In this document: one piece after another, positions 15,613-23,034 of the stretch
Layout of the letters: every line of letters begins with the position of its first letter
Position numbering within the stretch: position 1 is the first letter of the stretch
DNA from: Candidatus Eiseniibacteriota bacterium
GTDB taxonomy: Bacteria; Eisenbacteria; RBG-16-71-46; JAGVPR01
Length of the DNA stretch: 28,005 nt
Assembly: GCA_020052115.1 (NCBI GenBank)
Contig: JAGVPR010000316.1
Coordinates: 1 to 28,005, forward strand
Direction of reading: 5' to 3'
Position numbers and translations under genes: made by a program
Notes under the pieces: generated by a model
Databases searched by the model: none
What the model was told of the DNA's origin: nothing
The model's input: the letters and a program-made list of their open reading frames with translations, nothing else

Positions 15613-15739
15613 ATGCCTGAATGGTGGCCAGTTCGGGTAGCCGCAACTGAGGGATCGCCTCTTGCGTCAACCTGGGAGGATGCCTGTGCCCAACTACCTG
15701 AAGATGGGGTTGCTACACTCGTGTTCAGGTATCGCCGCG
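15613..15739 (+). pseudogene. 5' fragment of a fourth operon gene, cut at the junction with the BREX-like cluster
   Basis: Forty bases after the HEPN stop, a strong SD (GGAGGA) precedes an ATG that opens MPEWWPVRVAATEGSPLAST and continues WEDACAQLPEDGVATLVFRY. This reads like a genuine protein N-terminus. Beyond about 15,740 the frame only mirrors the antisense strand of the SNF2 helicase gene, and its composition turns into Arg/Pro noise. The simplest view is that a downstream gene of the plus-strand operon lost its 3' part when the neighbouring minus-strand cluster was joined here. The end position is approximate. A real short protein of about 98 residues ending at 15909 cannot be excluded. 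Confidence 0.4.
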
Positions 15740-18574
15740 ACGCGCGCTCGGGGCCTGCGCCACGCCCACGACCAGGGTCCTCACCGACAGCACACCGTCA
15801 AGGCCAGACCGTAGCCGCGCTTGAAGCTCTCGCTCTCCTTGGGCGACGCGTTCCCGAACGTCGGCGATCCTCTCGAATCCGTGCGGGTCGAGGGGACTTC
15901 CACTCATGACGCGGACCGCTTGAAGCGCCTCGATGTCGGCACGGGGTGGAGCCTCTTCCCACGCGCCGTCAAGATCGACCAGGAAGTGCTCGTACGCGAC
16001 ATGCTGCCGATTCCCCTCCATTTCTGCCTTCACGAGGAAGCGCACGGACCACCGTCCTTCACCCTTTGCGCCCGGCAGCACCGTGGCTTCGCCTCGGAAA
16101 CGCGGACTTCGCAGGTACTTGATCAGCGCATCAATGAGGGGGTGCCCGAGGCCGAAGAATTGCGCCTTCCGCGTTCGCATGGCGAGGGCGCGATCGAAAG
16201 TCACGTTCTCGTACCTCGCCGACAGGGTCGCTGTGCTGCGGAGGCACTCGGGCACTTCGACTCGGAGAAGTTCGCCGTCCGGGAGCACCGCTCCACCCAG
16301 ACGCAGGATGCCGGCCGTGAAAACGGCTTTGAGGTCGTCGAGCGTGTAATGCCCCTGCAACTGCCTGTAGTCCTCGAGGTTGAAGGCATCGAGTCCCTGG
16401 GTCAGGTTCCTGAGCGCCTCACTCGCCTGTCGTGCTCGCTCCACGGCCTCGGTGATCTCGCGCTCGGTGCGCCGGTAGTCCTTATCGACTAGAGCCTTCT
16501 TGTAGAGGTCCTGGTAGTTCGGCGAGGAACCCAGGAATCCGAGGATCTCCGAGCGGAAGTCTTCCGTGACCTGACCCGTGACCGGATCGATGCGCCCGAT
16601 CGTTTGCGCGATGTCGAGCAGCTTCTGTTCGATAAGACCGTAGATGCGCTCCTCGACCGTGTCCTCGGCCACGAGGTTGTAAACCTGGGCGGTGTCGCGC
16701 TGCCCGTAGCGATGGATTCGCCCGATCCGCTGCTCGACCGCCATCGGGTTCCAGGGCAGGTCGTAGTTGAAGACAATGTGGCAGACCTGCAGGTTGATGC
16801 CCTCGCCGCCCGCTGACGTGCTGACCAGGAACTGGGCGCCCTCCGGATCCCAGAACGACTCTACCGCCGCGATCTTGTCCTCGAGGGGGCCTCCCTTGAT
16901 CGTAGCGATCTTTGAGGCGCCGTGAAGCTTGCCCAGCTCCTCACGCAGGTACTCGAGCGTCTCGCGGTACTGCGTGAAGATGAGGAACTTCTCCTTCACG
17001 TACTCGCGCCGCACCTGCTCGATGGCCCGGACCAGCGTCTCGAACTTCCGATCCGTCCCCTCCGGGACAAGCGAGATGAGTTCCCGGACGCGCGGCGCTT
17101 CGTACGGAATGTCCGCCTCCGCGGAGATCCCCTCATCAGCCTCTTCATCATCATCGAGCGACCACTGCGTAGTTTCCTCTGTCGCATTCCGAGCGAGCTG
17201 CTGCTTGAGGCGGGCGACCAATGAATCGGCCTCAGCCCGCTGAGAGGGTGACGGCGGCAGCTGGTGAACCGCGATGGCGAGATCGCGAAGCTCCTCCTGA
17301 GTACCCACGATCTTCTCGGCGACGTCTGCGCGCCCCCTCTCGCGCTGGGCCTCTAGCGCCATCTGCTGGCGCGCCAGCAACACCATGAGGCGCCTCCTCA
17401 ACGCTTGCCGGATCGCACGCGGGCTCGACGACATGATCTTCTGGAACGTCGCCATGACGAACCCGACCGCGCGCTGACGGCTGGTGGTTCTTTTCTCACC
17501 CAGCCCGGCGACGCCGTACCCCTCGCGCAGGTACTCCGTCAGCCGGTCGTAGAAAGCGCGCTCGCGGGCGGCCAGCGGGAATGTCTGAGTGTGGACCTGC
17601 CGCCGCATGAAAATCGGCTTCCCGTGCGCATCCGTCACGTCCCGCTTGGTCCGACGGACCATCACACGATTGAGCAGCCCTCGATGGTCGAGCATGGCCT
17701 CGGGCGACTCGAACAGGCTGTCGTCGAGGACCTGCACCAACGACCAGAACTGAAAAGCGTCGCCCTGGTGCGGCGTCGCGGACAGGAAGATGAAATCGCG
17801 CGTGTGGCCACGCAGAGCCTCGGCGAGCTTGTAGTTCTGCGTCACCGCGACCTTGTTGCCGTAACGGACGCGGCTGACATGGTGCGCTTCATCGATGGCC
17901 ACGAGGTCCCACTTTGGCGAGGCGAGCAGACGCTGTATACGCTGCGGCATCTTGAGACGATCGATCGATGCGATGACCCGCCGATGGCTCTCCCACACCG
18001 ACGGATTGGCATCGATGAAGTCGCTCCCCAGGATGTCGAAGTGGAGCCTGAAGCAATCACGCAGCTCGTTCTGCCAGTTCTTCGTCAGCCCCGCGGGGCA
18101 GATGATGAGAATCCGATCCGCGTCGCCGCGAGCGACGAGCTCGCGGATGACCATGCCGGTTTCGATCGTCTTTCCGAGCCCGACCTCGTCCGCGATCAGC
18201 AGCCGCCTCCGGGTGGCCGCAATGACGTCGCGCGTGAGGAGGATCTGATGAGGAAGAAGAGCCGTCCGGCTGTTGGAGAGTTCGCCACCCGTGTTGGCGA
18301 GCGGGAGCTGAAGTGCGAGTTGCTTCAGCAGGAAGTCGAGGGGGCTGTCGAGGTCCGAGGCCATGATCCGCTGCCACGGGTCCCTCGCCGACTGCAATCG
18401 ATCAAGCGGAAAGGTATGGAGCTGCCGGCCCTCGGCATCGTCGAAGGCAACATCGGCCTGGAAGCTCTCGCCGGATTCACAGATGCGCAGCACTTCACCG
18501 ACGCCGAGGTCCTCTCGTCCGTAGACGTACACCCGCTGGTTGGGCTTCACGCTATCGTCTCGGCGCTCAGGCAT
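15725..18574 (-). CDS. SNF2-family helicase/ATPase (BrxHII/DrmD-like) of the BREX-related cluster
   Basis: The protein has 949 residues. The ATG at 18574 overlaps the upstream stop by 8 bases. A short N-terminal beta domain (NQRVYVYGREDLGVGEVLRI) is followed by the ATPase core: LLPHQ (107-110), IADEVGLGKT (127-136, Walker A), DEAHH (228-232) and LSATPHQGD (264-272). An acidic linker near 470-490 precedes the second RecA lobe (FLIFTQYRETLEYL, 530-543; SAGGEGINLQ, 587-596; QRIGRIHRYGQ, 615-625). Size and motif set match the large SNF2 translocases of type 3 BREX (BrxHII) and of class 1 DISARM (DrmD). No DISARM partners DrmA, DrmB or DrmC are present, so BREX-type use is more likely. It probably moves on phage DNA to deliver or license the other components. 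Confidence 0.88.
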   Translation of the reverse strand: MPERRDDSVKPNQRVYVYGREDLGVGEVLRICESGESFQADVAFDDAEGRQLHTFPLDRLQSARDPWQRIMASDLDSPLDFLLKQLALQLPLANTGGELSNSRTALLPHQILLTRDVIAATRRRLLIADEVGLGKTIETGMVIRELVARGDADRILIICPAGLTKNWQNELRDCFRLHFDILGSDFIDANPSVWESHRRVIASIDRLKMPQRIQRLLASPKWDLVAIDEAHHVSRVRYGNKVAVTQNYKLAEALRGHTRDFIFLSATPHQGDAFQFWSLVQVLDDSLFESPEAMLDHRGLLNRVMVRRTKRDVTDAHGKPIFMRRQVHTQTFPLAARERAFYDRLTEYLREGYGVAGLGEKRTTSRQRAVGFVMATFQKIMSSSPRAIRQALRRRLMVLLARQQMALEAQRERGRADVAEKIVGTQEELRDLAIAVHQLPPSPSQRAEADSLVARLKQQLARNATEETTQWSLDDDEEADEGISAEADIPYEAPRVRELISLVPEGTDRKFETLVRAIEQVRREYVKEKFLIFTQYRETLEYLREELGKLHGASKIATIKGGPLEDKIAAVESFWDPEGAQFLVSTSAGGEGINLQVCHIVFNYDLPWNPMAVEQRIGRIHRYGQRDTAQVYNLVAEDTVEERIYGLIEQKLLDIAQTIGRIDPVTGQVTEDFRSEILGFLGSSPNYQDLYKKALVDKDYRRTEREITEAVERARQASEALRNLTQGLDAFNLEDYRQLQGHYTLDDLKAVFTAGILRLGGAVLPDGELLRVEVPECLRSTATLSARYENVTFDRALAMRTRKAQFFGLGHPLIDALIKYLRSPRFRGEATVLPGAKGEGRWSVRFLVKAEMEGNRQHVAYEHFLVDLDGAWEEAPPRADIEALQAVRVMSGSPLDPHGFERIADVRERVAQGERELQARLRSGLDGVLSVRTLVVGVAQAPSARRGDT

Positions 18575-18998
18575 GGGTCAGGCTGAAATTGGCGTGGTAG
18601 AAGCGGTTGCCGCGCGCGTCCGTCTGGGGCGGTGGCGAACCGAAGATGTTGGCGATGGACAGCTTCTGCCCCCGATACTCGACCCAGAGCGTGTCGCCGC
18701 GGACGAGGGTTCCTTCGAACACAACCTGAATCGAGATGAGCCGCCGCTCGAGTTGGGGAGCGGCTTGACGCAGTCGCCGGTGGAAATCGAGGGCCAGCTC
18801 GGCGTCGTTCGGCCGCGCCGCGAAGAGGATCTCCTCGAGTCCCAAGAGGCGAAGCTCGGTGAACTTCGGGAACGGCAACTCCTCGGCGGCTAGCTCGCGG
18901 AGGAAATCGAGGAAGCCAATCTCCTCTGCGTGCGCGACGATGCCCCTCTCCCGAGCAAGATTGAGAGCGCTCCGCTCCACGATGACGTAGCCGGGCAT
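18567..18998 (-). CDS. 143-aa unknown protein between methylase and helicase
   Basis: The start at 18998 shares one base with the methylase stop (TGATG), and its end overlaps the helicase start by 8 bases, so it is embedded in the operon. The peptide opens MPGYVIVERSALNLARERG. Residues 25-80 are helical (EEIGFLDFLRELAAEELPFP, EEILFAARPNDAELALDF) and the C-terminus is beta-rich (RRLISIQVVFEGTLVRGDTL, WVEYRGQKLSIANIFG, FYHANFSLTHA). I do not recognise it as BrxA, BrxB, BrxF or DUF3780, the small partners I know from related systems. Its fixed place argues for a core subunit rather than cargo. Confidence 0.75.
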   Translation of the reverse strand: MPGYVIVERSALNLARERGIVAHAEEIGFLDFLRELAAEELPFPKFTELRLLGLEEILFAARPNDAELALDFHRRLRQAAPQLERRLISIQVVFEGTLVRGDTLWVEYRGQKLSIANIFGSPPPQTDARGNRFYHANFSLTHA

Positions 18999-21900
18999 CA
19001 CCGTGCCTTCCTGAACAGGGGCCCGATCTCCAACAGATCCAGGATCTTCCTCAGCGTGGGAGCGAAGGCCGCATTCCGCCGCGCCACGAATTCGCACGCG
19101 GCGCGAATCTGCGGAGCCTCGCCACGGAAACGCTCGAGCCACGGAAGCAAGTTGTCGCCGGCCTCAGCGAGGCCCATCAGGAGGTGGAGGCGATTGACGA
19201 AGATGCTGCGCCCGCGCATCTTCGGCGTCGGGACCTGACCGAAGAGATCCGGATCCGACCGTGCACCGTCGACCTTGAACTTCGTGAGGAGGTCATCGAG
19301 GCGATCGCGCGGCTGCTTGACTTCGAAGGTGCGACCTCTGCGCGCCCTGCCACGGGTCAGCAAGCCGGCGGCAGTCAGCGCGTCGGGCTCGATGATACCG
19401 CGCGTGGCCTTGTGGACCTCGTCTGCCTTGACTTCCTTTCGGTCGCAGAGGCACGTCAAGTAGACGTAGGACTCGGGGTCGATGTCCATGAGCTCAGTGG
19501 GCAGAGGCTGTTCGCTGTTCACGAGCTGGTCCACCATCATCCTGATCTCTTCGAGAGCGGTGGGCAGGGACACCGGGTTGTCCTCGTGGTCCACGATCTT
19601 CCCGTAGTGGCGGCCGTAGAGCTCCAGGCATTTGCCGATGAGGATGATGTTCACGTCGGCCGGGGGAAGCTTTGCGTTACCGTACCGCCCTCCCTCGATG
19701 GCCGCGATCTCCTCGCGCGCTCGGCGGCGGATCTCCTGTCGGACTCCCGCCCAGGACCGCTTGTCGCGGTCAGATCGACCATTCTGCTTGCTGCAGACGT
19801 GGATGAGGTCGTACGCGATCTTCTGGGCGCCCATCGAGCCGCTCTTCCGCGCCTCGGACTCGTACGGATAGACCGCCTCGACGACGTAGCCTGCGTCCAT
19901 GACCGATTGGAGCACCGCCTCCCATGCGCTGTTGGCCTCGTGGTGGAACGTGAAGACCAGCAGGCCGTCTTCCTTCAGGCGCTCCGCCGACAGCGCGAAC
20001 ACCCGCGTCAACCCATTCTGGAAGTCCGCCATCGAGCGCCCGCGCGTCTCTTGCGCGATGATCTCCTCCGCCTTGGGCGTGAACTCCGGAAGGAAGCACG
20101 GGTAGCGCGTCTTCAGGCTGAGCCGAAGCCAGACGTAGAAGAAGTCGGCGACCTCGGAGTAGTTGACGTTGTCCGCGTACGGCGGATCGGTGATGACGAG
20201 GTCGACCTTCTCGACGCCCAGGTCGAGGGTATCGAGTGTCGTAGAGCTCTGGGCGTAGAGCTTCACCGTCTCGGGGGCGCCGGCGATCCTCTCTCGACGC
20301 GGCACATCCTCGAGCTGCGACTCACCCTTCCCGTTGAGGCCGATGAACCGTCTGTCGGAGGGGGCATTGCAGAAGGCCTTGCCCTCGATAATTCGATCGA
20401 TAACGCTCGCGAAAGTACCCCGCCCGTACTTCGTGCCCCAGACGGAATTCTCCAGCGGGGTCTTCGGTGGCGCGAAGTCCTTGCGTGAGAGTGCGGGCAC
20501 CAAATGGTCGCGCGTTCTGTCGTAGATGCAAAGGAGGCAGTTACTGCGGAGCGCCTGGAAGAAGGCGCTGAGCAGCATCTCGCGAAGGACGAGGTCCGGC
20601 TCCTGGTCAATCGCCTTCAGCAGCGTCGAGAGGCAGAGGAGCTGCCGCGGATTGAAGAGGTCCTGCCAGCGCGAGAATCCGTGTCCCGGAAGGTCGTTGC
20701 CAACGACCGTCTGGTAGCCGTGGGGGATCTCTTGGTGCGGATGCGGGAGCGACGACTTCTCCCGCTCCCATCGCGCGGCGGCGTCCTGGTAGCGCGCGAC
20801 GTCCTCAGGCGTCACGCGCCGGAAGAATCGGCCCTTGCTCTTGCCCAGGACGCAGGCGTGAGCAGGTCGCGGCGCGGGCCGCTCACGGGGCGCTTCGCGC
20901 CTTTCGAAGATGTCCTCCTGCCCGTTGTCGGCGTCGTCATCGGGCTCTGTGTCGCCTCCGCAGTCAGCGCAGTATCCGGCGATCGCGTAGGGCCGAAGCC
21001 GACGTCGCTCCCCAGCAGGTAGACGCCGGAGCGAATCGAGTATCCCTGACCTGGTCCCGCACGAGCAGACGAAGTCGTAGTCGTCCGGGAGGTTGCCCGT
21101 CAATGGCGCGTAGTGGTGGTGGCACGCCGGGCAGTCCACCTCCTCAGGCAGGTCTCCGCGCCACTGCCACACCGACTCGCACTGCGGGCAGTGCAGCACG
21201 ATGAGCGGCACCTTCTTACGTTCGCGGCGGCTGGACGAGGGCAACGCGCGAACCCGCTCGTGGCACCAGGGGCATTCGAGGTCCTCGTCCGCTGAGAACG
21301 CCCACCGGGCCGTGGTGCGGCCGACGCCCGCCGAGTAGGTGGGGCTGGCCACCCGGAGAGCCGGCTCACCAACCAGAATCGCGGGATCCGTCTCCCAGTC
21401 GAACGTCTTCTCGCAGCGCGGGCACTTCGCGCCTCGCCAGTAACGCACGGCGGGCGCCCTCTGCGCGACGATGTGGTCGCGGTGAAGAGGCACCTCCCGC
21501 TTGCAGCTCTCGACCGGGCAAACGCCGGAGCGAACCCAGAACGTGTAGACGATGTCCGCATCCGTCGAAGCGCAGCAGGGGCAGGTCGTTTTGTAGTGCG
21601 AAAGGAGCTCGTCCCGCAGCGCTCGCCCGCCCGCAGTCGGCCGCTGCGCGAGTCGATCAAAGGCCGACTTGAGAGCCTCTTCATCGATGGGCTCAACCTC
21701 GGACTTGACGATGAACCAAGCTACAGGGTTGAGGTCGATTCCCACGACACGGTAGCCGAGGCGAAGGGCCTCGACCACCGTCGTGCCTCCGCCCATGAAG
21801 GGATCGAGCACGACCTTCCCCTGCGTGTCCGGGTCGTCAATGTGATCCCGGTAGAACTCAGCCATCACATCAGTTCCGCTCGGCTTACTGCTGCTGAGCA

Positions 21901-22051
21901 GGATCGCCCGGAAGACACACGAGGCGCGTCGCGCGAACCACTTGTGCATCTGGTACACGGGCTTGAACGCGTTGCGCTCCGGCACTGCGAGCCGGTTGAT
22001 GTCCACCACCGGGAAGGCGTCCTCGATCGCTCGGCGCGGGCGGTCGGTCAT
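18998..22051 (-). CDS. DUF1156/COG1743-type DNA adenine methylase with zinc ribbons (PglXI-like)
   Basis: The protein has 1017 residues. The ATG at 22051 overlaps the pglZ stop as ATGA. The DUF1156 start is typical: FPVVDINRLAVPERNAFKPV (13-32) then MHKWFARRAS. SAM binding is shown by DPFMGGGT (83-90) and VVGIDLNP (102-109); the catalytic motif is TDPPYADNVNYSEVADFF (621-638). Between them lies a zinc-binding insert with at least seven Cys pairs (CPCC 157, CPRC 210, CPWC 260, CPQC 288, CPAC 307, CSC 329, CADC 361). Motif order (FxGxG before DPPY) is as in alpha-class amino methyltransferases. In type 3 BREX and in DUF499-DUF1156 islands this enzyme marks host DNA as self, probably at N6-adenine; here it follows pglZ directly. 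Confidence 0.9.
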   Translation of the reverse strand: MTDRPRRAIEDAFPVVDINRLAVPERNAFKPVYQMHKWFARRASCVFRAILLSSSKPSGTDVMAEFYRDHIDDPDTQGKVVLDPFMGGGTTVVEALRLGYRVVGIDLNPVAWFIVKSEVEPIDEEALKSAFDRLAQRPTAGGRALRDELLSHYKTTCPCCASTDADIVYTFWVRSGVCPVESCKREVPLHRDHIVAQRAPAVRYWRGAKCPRCEKTFDWETDPAILVGEPALRVASPTYSAGVGRTTARWAFSADEDLECPWCHERVRALPSSSRRERKKVPLIVLHCPQCESVWQWRGDLPEEVDCPACHHHYAPLTGNLPDDYDFVCSCGTRSGILDSLRRLPAGERRRLRPYAIAGYCADCGGDTEPDDDADNGQEDIFERREAPRERPAPRPAHACVLGKSKGRFFRRVTPEDVARYQDAAARWEREKSSLPHPHQEIPHGYQTVVGNDLPGHGFSRWQDLFNPRQLLCLSTLLKAIDQEPDLVLREMLLSAFFQALRSNCLLCIYDRTRDHLVPALSRKDFAPPKTPLENSVWGTKYGRGTFASVIDRIIEGKAFCNAPSDRRFIGLNGKGESQLEDVPRRERIAGAPETVKLYAQSSTTLDTLDLGVEKVDLVITDPPYADNVNYSEVADFFYVWLRLSLKTRYPCFLPEFTPKAEEIIAQETRGRSMADFQNGLTRVFALSAERLKEDGLLVFTFHHEANSAWEAVLQSVMDAGYVVEAVYPYESEARKSGSMGAQKIAYDLIHVCSKQNGRSDRDKRSWAGVRQEIRRRAREEIAAIEGGRYGNAKLPPADVNIILIGKCLELYGRHYGKIVDHEDNPVSLPTALEEIRMMVDQLVNSEQPLPTELMDIDPESYVYLTCLCDRKEVKADEVHKATRGIIEPDALTAAGLLTRGRARRGRTFEVKQPRDRLDDLLTKFKVDGARSDPDLFGQVPTPKMRGRSIFVNRLHLLMGLAEAGDNLLPWLERFRGEAPQIRAACEFVARRNAAFAPTLRKILDLLEIGPLFRKAR

Positions 22052-23034
22052 GCTGTCCTCCGCTGGAGCACGATCCATGGACAGAGCATCTCCATGAGCG
22101 AGAGACCCCCGTGCTTGTAGAGCTTGTTCGCGGACTGCCCCGAGGGATGCGTCTGAACTCGTCCGCGGATCATCGCGACGCCCGCGTGGCCCAGAATCGC
22201 CAGGTCGGGGTGTTGGGGCGGAGCGTCGGCTCCACCGAGAGTGCGGCTCCGCTCGCCACCGAGCCAAGCAGTCAGCGGGCGGAGCGCGGCGTTGCTGCGG
22301 GAAAATGACATCCCCGAGCCGAAGTACACGTACCCATGGTCGCTCGTGACGAGGATCTGGCGGTCCGCGGGGATCTGCTGGACCGTGTTGAGCCATGCCG
22401 TCTCGAGCACGGTGTGCATCTGCTCGAAGTGTTGCGCGAAGCGCGCGCCGGAGTCCTTGTAGGTCTGGTCGGGGAACGACGACCAGAGTAGGAGAGCGCG
22501 CGCGGAGACATCGAGCCGGTGTTGCTGGTTCGGGTTGTCGTAGTAGTACGTAGCGATACCCCGCTCCTTCAGATCGCGCCGGGTAGGAAGCTGGGAAGGC
22601 GAGACCCGACCGGCTCCAAGACGCTGCGCGAGGAATTGCGCCGTCTCGCTCGGCACTGCCGCGAGCGCCACTCCTGTCTCCTTCGCCTCTAGGCCGCTCC
22701 GCAATGCGAGTCGCAGCGCCAGCGGGATCTCACGAACGGACATGCCGTCGAAGACGACGACCGCGCACGGAGCCCACACGTCGAGGAAGCGCCGGACATC
22801 TCGGTCGAGCGTGGGCGCATCGAGAAGCTCGTGGTAGACCCGCGGCGCGGCCGCAGCGAGCACTTCTTCGATGTCGTTGACCTCGTGCTCGCCGCGTTCG
22901 AGATACTGGACGGGTCCGAGCTCGTCGTATCGCTTCCCGGTCCACACGCTCTCGAGGAGCCACTCCTGAATCCACGGCAGGCGCGGCCCCGGGGCGGCGA
23001 GGCGACCGACGATGTCGCGCGACAGGCTAGGCAT
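22048..23034 (-). CDS. pglZ: Compact PglZ-domain protein (alkaline-phosphatase superfamily)
   Basis: The protein has 328 residues, much shorter than the 600-900 of most BREX PglZ proteins. The start at 23034 shares one base with the DUF499 stop (TGATG). The core metal-site motifs are all present: VVVFDGMSVRE (92-102) with D96 and a Ser at the nucleophile position, VTSDHGYVYFG (229-239) with D232-H233, and YKHGGLSLMEMLCPW (306-320) with H308. PglZ is the hallmark protein of BREX and Pgl systems; its chemistry in defence is unsettled, although a nuclease/phosphodiesterase role has been proposed. Compared with the family, the N-terminal extension is reduced to about 70 residues (WIQEWLLESVWTGKRYDELG). 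It appears intact, not truncated, because both ends are coupled to neighbours. Confidence 0.88.
   Translation of the reverse strand: MPSLSRDIVGRLAAPGPRLPWIQEWLLESVWTGKRYDELGPVQYLERGEHEVNDIEEVLAAAAPRVYHELLDAPTLDRDVRRFLDVWAPCAVVVFDGMSVREIPLALRLALRSGLEAKETGVALAAVPSETAQFLAQRLGAGRVSPSQLPTRRDLKERGIATYYYDNPNQQHRLDVSARALLLWSSFPDQTYKDSGARFAQHFEQMHTVLETAWLNTVQQIPADRQILVTSDHGYVYFGSGMSFSRSNAALRPLTAWLGGERSRTLGGADAPPQHPDLAILGHAGVAMIRGRVQTHPSGQSANKLYKHGGLSLMEMLCPWIVLQRRTA

Noticed and set aside
17405..18586. Plus-strand open frame of 393 codons
   Set aside because: Antisense to the helicase motifs, whose conservation on the minus strand is beyond doubt.
19184..20488. Long plus-strand open frame of 434 codons
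   Set aside because: It lies fully antisense to the methylase gene, is Arg/Leu/Val rich without motifs, and reflects the codon bias of the opposite strand.
15725..23034. DISARM system
   Set aside because: The SNF2 protein is DrmD-like and a methylase is present, but DrmA, DrmB (DUF1998) and DrmC (PLD) are missing, while PglZ and a DUF499 ATPase point to BREX.
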